A DNA stretch of 64,000 nucleotides from Bradyrhizobium arachidis (GCF_024758505.1 NZ_CP077970.1:9317501-9381500), one strand, 5' to 3'; counted from the first letter of the stretch, positions 44,863-54,753 are shown. The notes: generated by a model from the letters alone, not told the origin. A program made the numbers and translations.

Positions 44863-46050
44863 CTACTTCATCAGGCCCGCGGCCGTGAGCGCGCGCGTAA
44901 TGATGGCGCCGAGATCGAGGCCGCGCTCGCCCTCAGTCTTCTCTTTCCTGGCCTTCGGCGCGGCCTCCGCCTTGCGGATCGAGCGTGCAAGATGCGGCGC
45001 CGGCGACAAGGCCGGTGCCGGCTTCGCCGCAGCAGACTTCGGCGACGGCGCCGAGGCTCTGTTCCACTCGGTCAGTCCGAAGAATTTTGCGATGTGGTAG
45101 GACGAGGAAATGCCGGCCTCGATCAGGAAGGCGCCTTCGCTACCGTAGCGATGGTCGTTGTCGGCGATGCCGAGCGGCGTGCCGTGCGCCATGTCGGTGA
45201 TGGTAAAGGACTCGACGACGGTCTCGCCGTCCTTGTTCCACCAGGCCTGACGCGGATAGCCGTCGACCATGGCTTCGGCCATCGCCGCCTGCGGCAAATC
45301 GTGCAGATCGAGCCACTGCTTGACGATCTCGTCGGCATTGCCGGGATTGACGGTGCGATCGGCGGTGCCGTGCCAGACCGACATTTTTGGCCAGGGGCCG
45401 CGATGGGTCGAGGCCTGACGCACGAGATCGCCCAGCGCACGCGCGGGCCGCTCGGGCGAGTGAAACATGCCGTCGAGCGCCTGGCGCAGGTTCGAGGCCA
45501 CGCCGAACGGCAGGCCGGCGATGACGGCACCCGCCGCAAACACTTCCGGATAGGTCGCGAGCATCACCGACGTCATGGCGCCGCCGGCGGAGAGGCCGGT
45601 GATGAAGATTCGGCGCGCATCGATGCCGTGCGCCGTGACCATGTGCGCGATCATCGCGCGGATCGAAGCCGCCTCGCCCTTGTCGCGCGCGACGTCGTCC
45701 GGATTGAACCAGTTGAAACAGGTGTTGCCGTTGTTGGCGCGCTGTTGCTCGGGCATCAACAGTGCAACGCCGTAGTGCTTTGCGAGCGTCGACCAGCCCG
45801 CACCGAGATCGTAGCCCGCGGCCGTCTGGCCGCAGCCGTGCAGCACGACGACGAGCGCGCGCGGCTGCTGCAATTGCGGCGGCACGAACGAGAACATGCG
45901 CAGCTCGCCCGGATTGGCGCCGAAGGCGGTGACCTCCGCCAGCGGGCTGTGCAGCCCGGCGCTTCGTCCACCGACGCGCAGACCGCCACGCTTTGGCAGA
46001 CGTCTTAAGAGATCGACATTCCTGGCTAACGACACCGACAGCTCCCCCAT
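44863..46050 (-). CDS. PHB-depolymerase-like alpha/beta hydrolase (esterase)
   Basis: A 395-residue serine hydrolase of the extracellular PHB depolymerase/feruloyl-esterase-like class. The nucleophile is Ser154 in TGLSAGGAM. The acid is probably in HGTADRTVNP, the base in DMAHGTPLG, and VVVLHGCGQTAAGYD supplies the oxyanion region. There is no obvious Sec signal peptide, but the N-terminal basic region could direct Tat or non-classical export. The C-terminal 60 residues are Ala/Lys/Pro-rich and low in complexity. ATG 46050 has GGAAG six bases upstream. Activity on polyester or aryl esters is inferred from the family only. Confidence 0.82.
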   Translation of the reverse strand: MGELSVSLARNVDLLRRLPKRGGLRVGGRSAGLHSPLAEVTAFGANPGELRMFSFVPPQLQQPRALVVVLHGCGQTAAGYDLGAGWSTLAKHYGVALLMPEQQRANNGNTCFNWFNPDDVARDKGEAASIRAMIAHMVTAHGIDARRIFITGLSAGGAMTSVMLATYPEVFAAGAVIAGLPFGVASNLRQALDGMFHSPERPARALGDLVRQASTHRGPWPKMSVWHGTADRTVNPGNADEIVKQWLDLHDLPQAAMAEAMVDGYPRQAWWNKDGETVVESFTITDMAHGTPLGIADNDHRYGSEGAFLIEAGISSSYHIAKFFGLTEWNRASAPSPKSAAAKPAPALSPAPHLARSIRKAEAAPKARKEKTEGERGLDLGAIITRALTAAGLMK

Positions 46051-46163
46051 GGGCGACTTCCAACGTCCACCCAAAGCAAATAGTTGCTGCGGCGCAAAAT
46101 AAAAAGAGTGTGTGCTGTCACACTACCCGGTAATTCACGGGGATTAACCGAATTGCCAAAAGT

Positions 46164-47567
46164 TCATGCATGAGCGCGACGCATCCATGTCAGAAATGCG
46201 ACGCAGATCATGATTAACGTCGCAAACAAGGCGAGCGAAATCAAAAATGCTGCACGCGATGAGTGTGCAGATTCGACAGCGAAATACACCGCGCCGATTG
46301 CGGCCACACCGGCCGCATTACCGATTTGTATTGTTGTGCCGTACATGCCCGACGCAGAGCCTGCGGCTGCAGGCTTCACCGTCGAGAGCACGGCGCTCGA
46401 CAACGGCGCCATCACGAGGCCCTGGCCGTAACCGAAGACGATCAGGGCGAGCGCGAGCGACAGGGACGGCGCGTCGATGCTTGCTGCAGCTAGCGCAAGC
46501 GCGGCGAGGCCGACGGTCTGCAACACGCAGCCTTCGATCAGGACCTTCGTGCCGCGATGCCGCGCCCGCGCGCCGCTGTGGCGCGACGCCAGTACGAAAG
46601 CGAACGCGAGCGGAAGCAACACCATGCCCGCCGTGAGCGGCGCGATGTGCAGGCCCTTCTGCATGAACAGGGTCAGAACCAGATAGAACGAGAGATTGGC
46701 GACAAAGAAGAAGAAGGCCGCACCCAGCCCGCGCAGGAAGGCCGCATCCGACAACAGCGAGAGATCGATCAGCGGCATGCCGCCGCCGTCGGCAATCGCC
46801 CGCTCGAGCCGCAGGAAGGCGGCAAGGATCGCAACGCCGATGCCCATCACCGCCCACAGCCATGGCGTCCAGCCGAGATCATGGCCGAACAGCAGCGGCC
46901 CGATCAGGCACAACAGCCCTGCGAACAATACCAGGCTGCCAACGATATCGAGCCGCGTGCCGGCACGGCGCGGCACCGACGGCATGATTTTTAGCGCGGC
47001 TGCCGCGATCATCAGGCCGAAGGGTACGTTGACGAAGAAGACCGAGCGCCAGCCGGTATCAGCGAGATCGATCGTCACCAGGAGGCCGCCGAGCAGGAAG
47101 CCGGCGGCGCCGGCAAGCCCGAGCACGATGCCGTAGATCGCGAAGGCGCGGCTGCGTGATTCATCGGCGAACAGCAGATGCAGCGTCGCCAGCACCTGCG
47201 GCACCATCAGCGCGGCGGTGGCGCCTTGCGCGAGCCGCGCGAAAATCAGCTCGGGGCCTGATTGCGCAAGGCCGCACCACAGCGACGTGAGCGTGAAGCC
47301 GAGCACGCCGGCCAGGAACACGTTCCTGGTGCCGGGGATGTCGCCGAGCCGCCCGCCGGTCACCACCAGCGTCGCATAGGCGATGAGGTAGATCGCGATG
47401 ACCGATTCGATCTGGGCCGGCGTCGCATGCAGATCGACCGCGATGGTGGGTATGGCGACGTTCACGACAAAGGCATCGACGCCGAACATGAACTGGGCGG
47501 CGACGACGGTCGCCAGCACCCACCAGCGGCGTGACGTATCGATTTCTCTTGCGACGATCTGATGCAT
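46164..47567 (-). CDS. MFS efflux transporter (DHA2-like)
   Basis: A 467-residue inner-membrane transporter with about 14 hydrophobic helices. VNVAIPTIAVDLHATPAQIE is the drug-antiporter D1-like start of the first external loop. GGRLGDIPGTR is loop motif A. GIVLGLAGAAGFLLGGLL is motif C-like. Efflux of a small toxic or signalling compound is the likely role. ATG 47567 (MHQIVAREIDTSRRW) was chosen over a frame reaching 47798, which would overlap the promoter of the divergent LLM gene. Confidence 0.9.
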   Translation of the reverse strand: MHQIVAREIDTSRRWWVLATVVAAQFMFGVDAFVVNVAIPTIAVDLHATPAQIESVIAIYLIAYATLVVTGGRLGDIPGTRNVFLAGVLGFTLTSLWCGLAQSGPELIFARLAQGATAALMVPQVLATLHLLFADESRSRAFAIYGIVLGLAGAAGFLLGGLLVTIDLADTGWRSVFFVNVPFGLMIAAAALKIMPSVPRRAGTRLDIVGSLVLFAGLLCLIGPLLFGHDLGWTPWLWAVMGIGVAILAAFLRLERAIADGGGMPLIDLSLLSDAAFLRGLGAAFFFFVANLSFYLVLTLFMQKGLHIAPLTAGMVLLPLAFAFVLASRHSGARARHRGTKVLIEGCVLQTVGLAALALAAASIDAPSLSLALALIVFGYGQGLVMAPLSSAVLSTVKPAAAGSASGMYGTTIQIGNAAGVAAIGAVYFAVESAHSSRAAFLISLALFATLIMICVAFLTWMRRAHA

Positions 47568-47796
47568 GGGGGTTCGTTGGCGGGCTCGTTGCGCTGGGAT
47601 GACTCGCCAATGATCCCAGACCTGCATCACGCCTGCGATTACGTCGGAGGTAAGCAGCCCTTGCAGATATCGCCGCGCAGGCATGGCCGGCGCGCATGAC
47701 ATTCCACGCGGCGGCATTCGCTGCGATTGCGTCGTGCCCGCCCAGCACGTAGCGTGGCCCGCACCAACCAACAAGAAATCGACCGGAGAGAAACCC

Positions 47797-49035
47797 ATGG
47801 CGCGCCTGAAATTCGGAGCCTTCCTTGCCCCGCATCACCCGATCGGGGAGCATCCGATGTTGCAGTTCCGGCGCGACCTCGACCTCGTCGAGCAGCTCGA
47901 TGCGCTCGGCTATGACGAGTTCTGGTGCGGTGAGCACCATTCCTCCGGCTGGGAGATGATCGCTTCACCGGAGATGTTTTTGGCGGCGGCCGGCGAGCGC
48001 ACCAAGCGCATCAAGCTCGGCACCGGCGTCGTCTCGCTGCCCTATCATCATCCCTTCAACGTCGCCCAGCGCATGGTGCAGCTCGACCACATGACGGGCG
48101 GCCGCGCCATCTTCGGCTCCGGCCCCGGCGCTCTCGCCTCCGACGCGCACACGCTCGGCATCGACCCGATGACGCAGCGCGACCGCCAGGACGAGGCGAT
48201 CAGCGTCATCCGCCGCCTGTTCAACGGTGAGCGCGTCACCGCGAGGAGCGACTGGTTCACCATGAACGACGCGGCGCTGCAGATCCTACCCTTGCAGGAG
48301 GAGATGCCGTTCGTCGTGGCCTCGCAGATCTCGCCCTCGGGCATGACGCTGGCCGGCAAATACGGCATCGGCATCATCTCGCTGGGCTCGATGACGACGC
48401 AGGGCCTGATGTCGCTGCAGCAGCAATGGCAGTTCGCCGAGGACGCTGCCAGGAAGCACGGCACCAAGGTGAGCCGCGCCGACTGGCGCGTGCTGCTGAC
48501 CTGGCACGTCGCCGAGACCCGCGAGCAGGCGCGCAAGGAGGCCGGCGCCGGCCTGATGCGCTGGCACAACGAGTATAATGTCGGCACCTTGCAGCGCCCG
48601 GGCCTCACCGCGTTCTCCTCGCCCGACGAGGCCGTCGACAAGACCGCTTTCGTGGAAGGCGCGGCGTCCACCATCGGCACGCCCGACGATCTCGTCAAAA
48701 CCATCAAGAACGTGCTGCAGGTGTCCGGCGGCATCGGCGCCGTGATCGGCTTCGTGCACGACTGGGCCAACCCGGAGAACACCCGCCGGAGCTGGGATCT
48801 GGTCGCGCGCTACGTCGTGCCCGAGATCAACGGCTACATCGACGGCCTGCGCAAGTCGCAAAAATTCGTGATCGAGAACCGTGCGATCTTCGAGCGCGCG
48901 GGACAGGCGGTGATGGCCAAGATCATGGAGAACGACAAGGCTGCCGAGGCACTGAAGGTGACTGGCCCCGGCCGCGTCGCGATTCCCGCCGTCAATGCGC
49001 CGGATCTCCAGAAGGAAGCCGCCAAGCGCGGATGA
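47797..49035 (+). CDS. LLM-class flavin-dependent oxidoreductase
   Basis: A 412-residue bacterial-luciferase-like monooxygenase of TIM-barrel fold, using reduced FMN and oxygen or F420-like cofactors. Landmarks are FGAFLAPHHPIGEHP at the start, EFWCGEHHSSGWEM (strand two), TGVVSLPYHHPFNVAQRM and the phosphate-binding IFGSGPGALASDAHTLGID. Relatives include alkanal and long-chain monooxygenases and limonene-type enzymes. ATG 47797 has GGAGAG upstream. It precedes the P450 gene by 94 bp in the same direction. The two could act on one substrate, but that is inference. Confidence 0.9.
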   Translation: MARLKFGAFLAPHHPIGEHPMLQFRRDLDLVEQLDALGYDEFWCGEHHSSGWEMIASPEMFLAAAGERTKRIKLGTGVVSLPYHHPFNVAQRMVQLDHMTGGRAIFGSGPGALASDAHTLGIDPMTQRDRQDEAISVIRRLFNGERVTARSDWFTMNDAALQILPLQEEMPFVVASQISPSGMTLAGKYGIGIISLGSMTTQGLMSLQQQWQFAEDAARKHGTKVSRADWRVLLTWHVAETREQARKEAGAGLMRWHNEYNVGTLQRPGLTAFSSPDEAVDKTAFVEGAASTIGTPDDLVKTIKNVLQVSGGIGAVIGFVHDWANPENTRRSWDLVARYVVPEINGYIDGLRKSQKFVIENRAIFERAGQAVMAKIMENDKAAEALKVTGPGRVAIPAVNAPDLQKEAAKRG

Positions 49036-49129
49036 TGGCGCAGTGCGGCAGCCCTAACTGTCGCACGTCATTCCACGCGGCCTGTGCTAAGCTGGCCCGG
49101 CCTTCGCTAGCCCATCGGAGCCCTCAGCC

Positions 49130-50506
49130 ATGACGATGCAGAATGTGGCCTCGCCCGTGACCAGCTTCACGCCGATCAAGCGCAATCAGCTCAAGCACAT
49201 CCCGGGCGACGAGGGCTGGCCGATCATCGGCAAGACGCTCCAGGTGCTGGCCGATCCAAAGGGCCATATCGAAGCGTGCGGTGCGAAATACGGTCCGGTC
49301 TATCGCAGCCACATTTTTGGCGAGACCAGCGTCGTGCTGCTCGGGCCCGAGGCCAACGAGCTCGTGATGTTCGACCAGCAAAAGCTGTTCTCGTCGACCT
49401 TCGGCTGGGAGCGCGTGCTCGGCCGGCTGTTCCCGCGCGGCCTGATGCTGCTCGATTTCGACGAGCACCGACTGCATCGCAAGGCACTGTCGGTCGCCTT
49501 CAAGTCCGGGCCGATGAAGTCTTATCTCGGTGAGCTCGACAAGGGTATCGCGGCGCGCGTTGCGCAGTGGCGGGCCAAGCCTGGCACGATGCAGCTCTAT
49601 CCGGCGATGAAGCAGCTCACGCTCGACCTCGCCGCGACCTCGTTCCTGGGCGCCGACATCGGGCCGGAGGTGGACGAGATCAACCGCGCCTTCGTCGACA
49701 TGGTTGCGGCCGCCGTCACACCGATACGTTATCCCATTCCCGGCACGCAGATGGCGCGCGGCGTCGCGGGCCGAAAGCGCATCATCGCCTATTTCAAGCA
49801 GCAGATTCCACTGCGCCGCGGCAATCACGGCGGCGACGATCTGTTCTCGCAGCTCTGCCGCGCCACCCATGAGAACGGCGTGCTGCTGTCCGAGCAGGAC
49901 ATCGTCGATCACATGAGCTTCCTGATGATGGCAGCGCACGACACGCTGACCTCATCACTCACCTCCTTCATCGGCGAGCTCGCCGCGCATCCCGACTGGC
50001 AGCAGAAGCTGCGCGACGAAGTCATGGCTCTGAACCTGAGCGCCGACGCGCCGACCGGCTTCGACGATCTTGAAAAAATGCCGCTGTCGGAGATGGCCTT
50101 CAAGGAAGCTCTGCGCATCAAGCCGCCGGTACCATCGATGCCGCGACGAGCCGTGCGCGATTTCACCTTCAAGGGATTTACGATCCCCGCCGGCACCTCG
50201 GTCGGCGTCAATCCGCTGTACACCCACCACATGAAAGAGATCTGGCCGGAGCCCGATCATTTCGATCCGCTCCGCTTCACCGAGGACGCCCAGCGCAACC
50301 GCCATCGCTTCGCCTGGGTGCCGTTCGGCGGCGGCGCGCATATGTGCCTCGGCCTGCACTTCGCTTATATGCAGGCAAAATGCTTTGCGCGGCACTTCCT
50401 GCAGAACATCGAGGTGTCGCTGGAGCCGGGTTACAAGCCGGACTGGCAGATGTGGCCGATCCCCAAGCCGCGCGATGGGCTGAAGGTGACGGTGAAGGCG
50501 GTGTGA
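49130..50506 (+). CDS. Cytochrome P450
   Basis: A 458-residue heme monooxygenase, soluble. The heme-ligand loop FGGGAHMCLGLHFAY places the axial Cys at 406. The I-helix oxygen-activation segment is MAAHDTLTSSL, the ExxR motif is EALRIKP, and a conserved PERF-like PDHFDPLRFTE follows. The N-terminus has a proline-rich GDEGWPIIGKTLQV and no membrane anchor. It resembles the CYP120/CYP26-like class with a retinoid- or fatty-acid-like pocket, but the substrate is unknown. No ferredoxin or reductase gene is next to it, so electrons must come from elsewhere. ATG 49130 or 49136 are both possible. Confidence 0.95.
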   Translation: MTMQNVASPVTSFTPIKRNQLKHIPGDEGWPIIGKTLQVLADPKGHIEACGAKYGPVYRSHIFGETSVVLLGPEANELVMFDQQKLFSSTFGWERVLGRLFPRGLMLLDFDEHRLHRKALSVAFKSGPMKSYLGELDKGIAARVAQWRAKPGTMQLYPAMKQLTLDLAATSFLGADIGPEVDEINRAFVDMVAAAVTPIRYPIPGTQMARGVAGRKRIIAYFKQQIPLRRGNHGGDDLFSQLCRATHENGVLLSEQDIVDHMSFLMMAAHDTLTSSLTSFIGELAAHPDWQQKLRDEVMALNLSADAPTGFDDLEKMPLSEMAFKEALRIKPPVPSMPRRAVRDFTFKGFTIPAGTSVGVNPLYTHHMKEIWPEPDHFDPLRFTEDAQRNRHRFAWVPFGGGAHMCLGLHFAYMQAKCFARHFLQNIEVSLEPGYKPDWQMWPIPKPRDGLKVTVKAV

Positions 50507-50518
50507 ACGACCAACACC

Positions 50519-50600
50519 GTCATTGCGAGCGAAGCGAAGCAATCCACGTCTCCGCGGAAGCAGTCTGGATTGCTTCGTCGCAAGAGCTCCTCGCAATGAC
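50519..50600. repeat. Intergenic palindromic repeat, GTCATTGCGAGC family
   Basis: It begins GTCATTGCGAGCGAAGCGAA and ends CTCGCAATGAC, with inner arms AAGCAATCCA and TGGATTGCTT. It lies between the convergent P450 and SDR genes and is well placed as a bidirectional terminator. Single copy here. Confidence 0.85.
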
Positions 50601-50618
50601 GGTGGATGCCGCGCGCTC

Positions 50619-51458
50619 CTACCCGCCCTGATCGAACGCCTTGCGCAAGGCGACATAACCCTGCTGCTGCTGGGTCCAGTTGCGGCCGCCGGTCATGGCG
50701 CCGTCGATGACGAGGTCGTGGCCGTTGATGAAGCTCGCTTCGTCGCTCGCCAGGAACACCGCAGCATGCGCGATGTCATCGGGCAGGCCGGCGCGCGGGA
50801 TCGGCTGCGCGCTCTTGTAGACCTCGCGCATCACGGCCGGCGTCTTCTCGGCGGCCTCGGTGGATAGGCCCAGCGCCTTGCCGAAGATGCCGGTGGCGAT
50901 CGCACCCGGCGAGATCGAATTGACGCGAACGTTGGACTCGCCGAGCTCCATCGCCACGCATTTGGTGAGATGGATGACGGCCGCCTTCGCCGCGCCATAG
51001 ACCATCGAGGAGGAGAAGCCGGCAAGCCGGCCTGCGATGCTGCCGTTGTTGATGATGCTGCCGGATCCCTGTTTCTTCATATGCGGCGCGGCGTGCTTCA
51101 TGCCGAGCATGACGCTGCGGACCAGCGTCGCCATCGCGGCGTCGAAGCGCTCGACCTCGAGTCCCTCGATGCCGCCGGTCTGTGCCGGGCCGCCGGCATT
51201 GTTGAACAGGCAATCGATCCGGCCGAATTTTTCCACCGCGAGATCGATCAGCGCGCGCATCTGGTCTTCGACCGTCACATCGGTCTGGCGGAACATGCAG
51301 GCAGCGCCGAGCTGCTTTGCCAGCGCCTCGCCTTCAGGTAGGCGCCGCCCCGCGATCACAATTTTGGCGCCTTCGGCAACGAAGACTTCGGCAGTCCGCA
51401 GTCCGATTCCGCTCGTCGCCCCCGTGATCACCGCAACCTTGCCGTCCAGCCGTCCCAT
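50619..51458 (-). CDS. Short-chain dehydrogenase/reductase
   Basis: A 279-residue NAD(P)-dependent classical SDR. The cofactor motif TGATSGIG is at residues 13-20, NNAG follows, the catalytic Ser is in NNGSIAG, and Tyr154/Lys158 are in YGAAK. The usual C-terminal SPGAIATGI and DLVIDGAMTGG are present. The sequence resembles the cyclopentanol/3-ketoacyl branch, without a substrate-specific signal that I recognise. ATG 51458 has AGGAA six bases upstream, and a start at 51503 adds 15 residues. It is convergent with the P450 gene and divergent from the HWE kinase gene. Confidence 0.9.
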   Translation of the reverse strand: MGRLDGKVAVITGATSGIGLRTAEVFVAEGAKIVIAGRRLPEGEALAKQLGAACMFRQTDVTVEDQMRALIDLAVEKFGRIDCLFNNAGGPAQTGGIEGLEVERFDAAMATLVRSVMLGMKHAAPHMKKQGSGSIINNGSIAGRLAGFSSSMVYGAAKAAVIHLTKCVAMELGESNVRVNSISPGAIATGIFGKALGLSTEAAEKTPAVMREVYKSAQPIPRAGLPDDIAHAAVFLASDEASFINGHDLVIDGAMTGGRNWTQQQQGYVALRKAFDQGG

Positions 51459-51637
51459 GGCATGTTCCTGTTTTCTGATGATTTGACGCCAATTGACGGG
51501 CACCGCGCGGCGCCGTCGTCGCAGCGGACACTATTCCCGCCCGTCCGGGACAAGGCAAGCTATGCTTGCGCGGGCAGAATGCGTAACGTTCATGCCAGTG
51601 GTCCCCTACACGCATTCGCTACGCGGTCAGGCGACGC

Positions 51638-52600
51638 ATGGTGAAGTTGATCGACGAATTCCGGCGCGGCTGGCAGGGCACCTCCCCGCCGTCGATTGCC
51701 ACGAGCATCGCCTTCGCTGCCGCATGCCTGCTGCTCGCAACCCTGGTGCGCTGGGGTCTCGCTCAGGTGCGGCCGGACATCTTCTTCACGCCGTATTTTC
51801 CGGCCGTATTCTTTGCTGCCGCCTTCGGGGGCCTGCGGATCGGCGTCTTCACCGCGCTGGTCGGCGGCATGCTCGGCATCGCGGTCAATTTCGGCGAGAC
51901 CCATCTCGATCGCGCGCGGTTCGTCCTCCTGGTGCTGTATTGGGCGGTCAGTGCGCTCACGATCTGGGGCGTCGAGCACTACCGCTCGCTGCTGATCGAG
52001 CAGCGCCGGATTTCAAAACGGCTGATCGAGGAAGAGCATTACCGCAAGCTCGTGGTCGACGAGCTGCAGCACCGGCTGAAGAACAAATTGTCTACCGTGC
52101 ACGCCGTGCTGCACCAGGTGCTGCACGACCAGCCGCAGGTCTGGGCCAGGATCGATCCGCGGCTGCGCTCGCTGGCATCGACCGACGATCTGATCGCCAA
52201 GGTCGACAATTCCGGCTGCGACATCCGCGACCTCCTCATCTCCGAGCTCGGCCCTTACGGCCATGTCCGTTTCACGCTGAACGGCGACCGGCTGTTCCTC
52301 CCCGCAAAGCTCGCGGTCACGATGTCGCTGATGTTCCACGAGCTCGCCACCAATGCCAGCAAATATGGCGCGTTCTCCTCGCCGCGCGGCCTGCTGCAGG
52401 TGTCGTGGACCGTCTCCGACGGCCGCCTCATCATCACCTGGGACGAGACCGAAGGCCCGATCATCGACAAGGTCTCCCCGCCCGGCTTCGGCACCAAGCT
52501 CTTGAAGTCGGCGCTCCTGGCCTTCGACGGCAAGACCGAGATCTCCTATTTGAGGACCGGCGTCCACTGCATCATGCAATGCCGGCTTCCAAAGGTTTGA
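51638..52600 (+). CDS. Membrane HWE-family sensor histidine kinase
   Basis: A 320-residue kinase. The N-terminal part has three or four hydrophobic helices (about 20-112) in a DUF4118-like arrangement. A linker helix leads to the HWE phosphoacceptor region: His145 in ELQHRLKNKLSTVHAV. FHELATNASKYGAFS is the N-box, and ITWDETEGP carries the HWE Trp-x-Glu signature. HWE kinases are common in Rhizobiales and act in light, stress or general stress responses. No response regulator or EcfG-PhyR genes are nearby, so its partner is elsewhere. ATG 51638 follows a short intergenic stretch. Confidence 0.9.
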   Translation: MVKLIDEFRRGWQGTSPPSIATSIAFAAACLLLATLVRWGLAQVRPDIFFTPYFPAVFFAAAFGGLRIGVFTALVGGMLGIAVNFGETHLDRARFVLLVLYWAVSALTIWGVEHYRSLLIEQRRISKRLIEEEHYRKLVVDELQHRLKNKLSTVHAVLHQVLHDQPQVWARIDPRLRSLASTDDLIAKVDNSGCDIRDLLISELGPYGHVRFTLNGDRLFLPAKLAVTMSLMFHELATNASKYGAFSSPRGLLQVSWTVSDGRLIITWDETEGPIIDKVSPPGFGTKLLKSALLAFDGKTEISYLRTGVHCIMQCRLPKV

Positions 52601-52810
52601 CGCACTCCTCGAAGCGAAAGGCCGAGCGCCGCTTTCGCCCGCAGTTTCACAAGCGCCGTTGACACTCTGTTAATGACGATCGTCAGCGCCTGCCGCCGCG
52701 CCAAATTATAGACCGAACCAGCCCCGTATTTCTGCGTACCCCTTAACCAAAACTAAGAGGGAACCACGCAAGATCGCGCGCATTGCAAAGCGCGCCTGAC
52801 AACAAGATTC

Positions 52811-54556
52811 ATGACTTCTATGAACGACAGCAAGTATTCCAGCGCGACTGAAGCCGAGCTCGGATTCCTCAAGGAAATCGTTAGAATGCTGCCGGCCGGC
52901 GTGACCGTACACGACGACCGCGGCGACCTGCTCCTGGTTAACGACGCCGCAGCCGCCCTGCTCGGCATCGACGGAAGCCGCCCCTTGCACGATCTCGCCC
53001 AGCGCCAGGAGGCCTGCGTGCAGGCACTCCGGGGCGGCCGGTCCGTCGTAACCGAAGAATCCCTCCAGTCGGGCGCCGCACGCCAGGTGCTGCTGACCAC
53101 CCACCGCCCGGTGCGCCTCGCCGGCCGCGACCTCCTGATCTCGGCCTCGTCAGATATCACCGAGCAGAAGAATTTTGAGGACCAGCTCTTCCGCTCGGCC
53201 TATTTCGACGAATTGACCGGGCTGCCGTCACGGCGCGTGATCGAGCACCGTGCCAACAGCATCTTGTCGCGCGACAATAGCGGCGACCGTTTTGCGCTGG
53301 CCTTCCTCGACATCGACAATTTCAAGCACATCAACGACTATTACGGTCATTCCGTCGGCGACGCGCTGCTCGTCGAGTTGTCGAAGCGGCTCGGGCGCGA
53401 CTTGCGCGACTCCGACATGCTGTCGCGGATCTCCGGCGACGAATTCCTGCTGCTGCTCTCGCCGATCGAGACCCAGCAGGAAGTTGCTGAATTCCTCCAG
53501 TCGACCCTGCAGCGGCTCACCGCGCCGTTCTTCATCGACCATTCGGAGATTTTTGCCTCCACCTCCGTCGGCGTCAGCCTCTATCCGGACCACGGCCGCA
53601 GCTTCGAGGTGCTGCGCCAGAATGCCGACATCGCGATGTACCGCATCAAGAACAGCGGCAAGGGCACCGCCGCCTTCTTCGATGCCAGCATGGAGCGCGA
53701 GGCGCTGGCGCGCACCAGGATCGAGCAGTCGCTGCGGCTCGCTATCCTCGAAAAGCGCTTCTGCTGCGCGTTCCAGTCCAAGGTCGACATCCGAACCCAG
53801 GCCGTCAAGGGCATCGAGGCGCTGGTACGCCTGCGCGACGACGAAGGCGTGATCCAGGCGCCGGGCTCGTTCATCAATCTCGCAGTCGAGCTCGGGCTGA
53901 TCGACGAGCTCACGCATCTGGTGCTGGCGGAGATCGTCAAGTCGATCGACCTGATCAACGACACGTTTGGCGCGGACGCGACTATCAGCATCAACGTCGC
54001 CGCCAAGCAGGCCGGCAATCCCGAATTCATGCGCACCTTCGCGCAGGCACTGGACGACACCGGCTTTTCCCAACGCTTCATGATCGAGGTGACCGAAGAC
54101 GCCTTCGTCGCCAAGAGCCATTTCCAGGCCGAGATCCTGCCGATGTTCCGCAAACTCGGCGTCGGCATCTCCATCGACGATTTCGGGACCGGCTTTTCCT
54201 CGCTCTCGGCGCTCGCCGACATCACGGCCGATGAGATCAAGATCGACCGCTCGTTCATCACCGACATCCATAAGCGCCCACGCAGCCAGGGCATTTTGCG
54301 CGCGATCGAATCGCTGAGCGAGGCACTGGGCATCGCGGTCATCGCCGAGGGGATCGAATCCTACGAGGAGCTCGCCTATCTCCAGGCGGCGACCAAGATC
54401 CGCTACGCGCAAGGCTATTATTTCGCGCGGCCGATCTTCCTCGAAGAATTGAAGCTCGCAACGCCCGCCTCCAGCGAGTCGCGCGGCAGCATGGCAAGCC
54501 GGCCGGCGCAGCAGAACCGCCAAGGCTATTCGCGGGCGAGCGGGTATCGGCGGTAA
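52811..54556 (+). CDS. PAS-GGDEF-EAL protein, cyclic-di-GMP metabolism
   Basis: A 581-residue cytosolic signalling protein. A PAS-like domain covers about 15-115 (MLPAGVTVHDDRGDLLLVND). The GGDEF domain (about 125-290) has SGDEF at 208-212, a variant often active as diguanylate cyclase. The EAL phosphodiesterase domain (about 300-560) has E336-A-L, the metal residues in SINVAAKQ, EVTEDAF and IDDFGTGFSS, KIDRSF, and IAEGIES, so it keeps its catalytic set. Both activities are therefore possible. The start is ATG 52811 or 52820. The preceding 210 bp holds no gene, and no ligand for the PAS is evident. Confidence 0.92.
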   Translation: MTSMNDSKYSSATEAELGFLKEIVRMLPAGVTVHDDRGDLLLVNDAAAALLGIDGSRPLHDLAQRQEACVQALRGGRSVVTEESLQSGAARQVLLTTHRPVRLAGRDLLISASSDITEQKNFEDQLFRSAYFDELTGLPSRRVIEHRANSILSRDNSGDRFALAFLDIDNFKHINDYYGHSVGDALLVELSKRLGRDLRDSDMLSRISGDEFLLLLSPIETQQEVAEFLQSTLQRLTAPFFIDHSEIFASTSVGVSLYPDHGRSFEVLRQNADIAMYRIKNSGKGTAAFFDASMEREALARTRIEQSLRLAILEKRFCCAFQSKVDIRTQAVKGIEALVRLRDDEGVIQAPGSFINLAVELGLIDELTHLVLAEIVKSIDLINDTFGADATISINVAAKQAGNPEFMRTFAQALDDTGFSQRFMIEVTEDAFVAKSHFQAEILPMFRKLGVGISIDDFGTGFSSLSALADITADEIKIDRSFITDIHKRPRSQGILRAIESLSEALGIAVIAEGIESYEELAYLQAATKIRYAQGYYFARPIFLEELKLATPASSESRGSMASRPAQQNRQGYSRASGYRR

Positions 54557-54587
54557 GGGAGCGCGAGGTCCGTGCGCCAATCTCCGT

Positions 54588-54753
54588 GTCGTCCTGGCGA
54601 AAGCCAGGACCCATTACCCCAGGGCGCAGTTGTGGCGCGAGATGGTGGTTATCAATCTTCGCCAAACTTCCCCCTGGGGTAATGGGTCCTGGATCAGCGC
54701 TCCGCTCTGGACAACGCTGCGCGTTGCCAGGAGCTGCGCTTGTCCAGGACGAC
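54588..54753. repeat. Intergenic palindromic repeat, GTCGTCCTGGCG family
   Basis: It begins GTCGTCCTGGCG and ends CCAGGACGAC. The inner arms CCAGGACCCATTACCCCAGG and CCTGGGGTAATGGGTCCTGG (54603 and 54671 region) are perfectly complementary, separated by about 50 bp. It fills most of the 293-bp gap between the GGDEF-EAL gene and the sigma54 activator gene. Confidence 0.85.

Noticed and set aside
52600..52810. Promoter or small gene ahead of the GGDEF-EAL gene
   Set aside because: A TTGACA at about 52660 has no -10 at 16-18 bp, and no frame longer than a few dozen codons has family-like features.
54588..54753. Insertion sequence remnant
   Set aside because: The inner complementary arms look like terminal inverted repeats, but the intervening 50 bp carries no transposase code, and no target-site duplication is visible.
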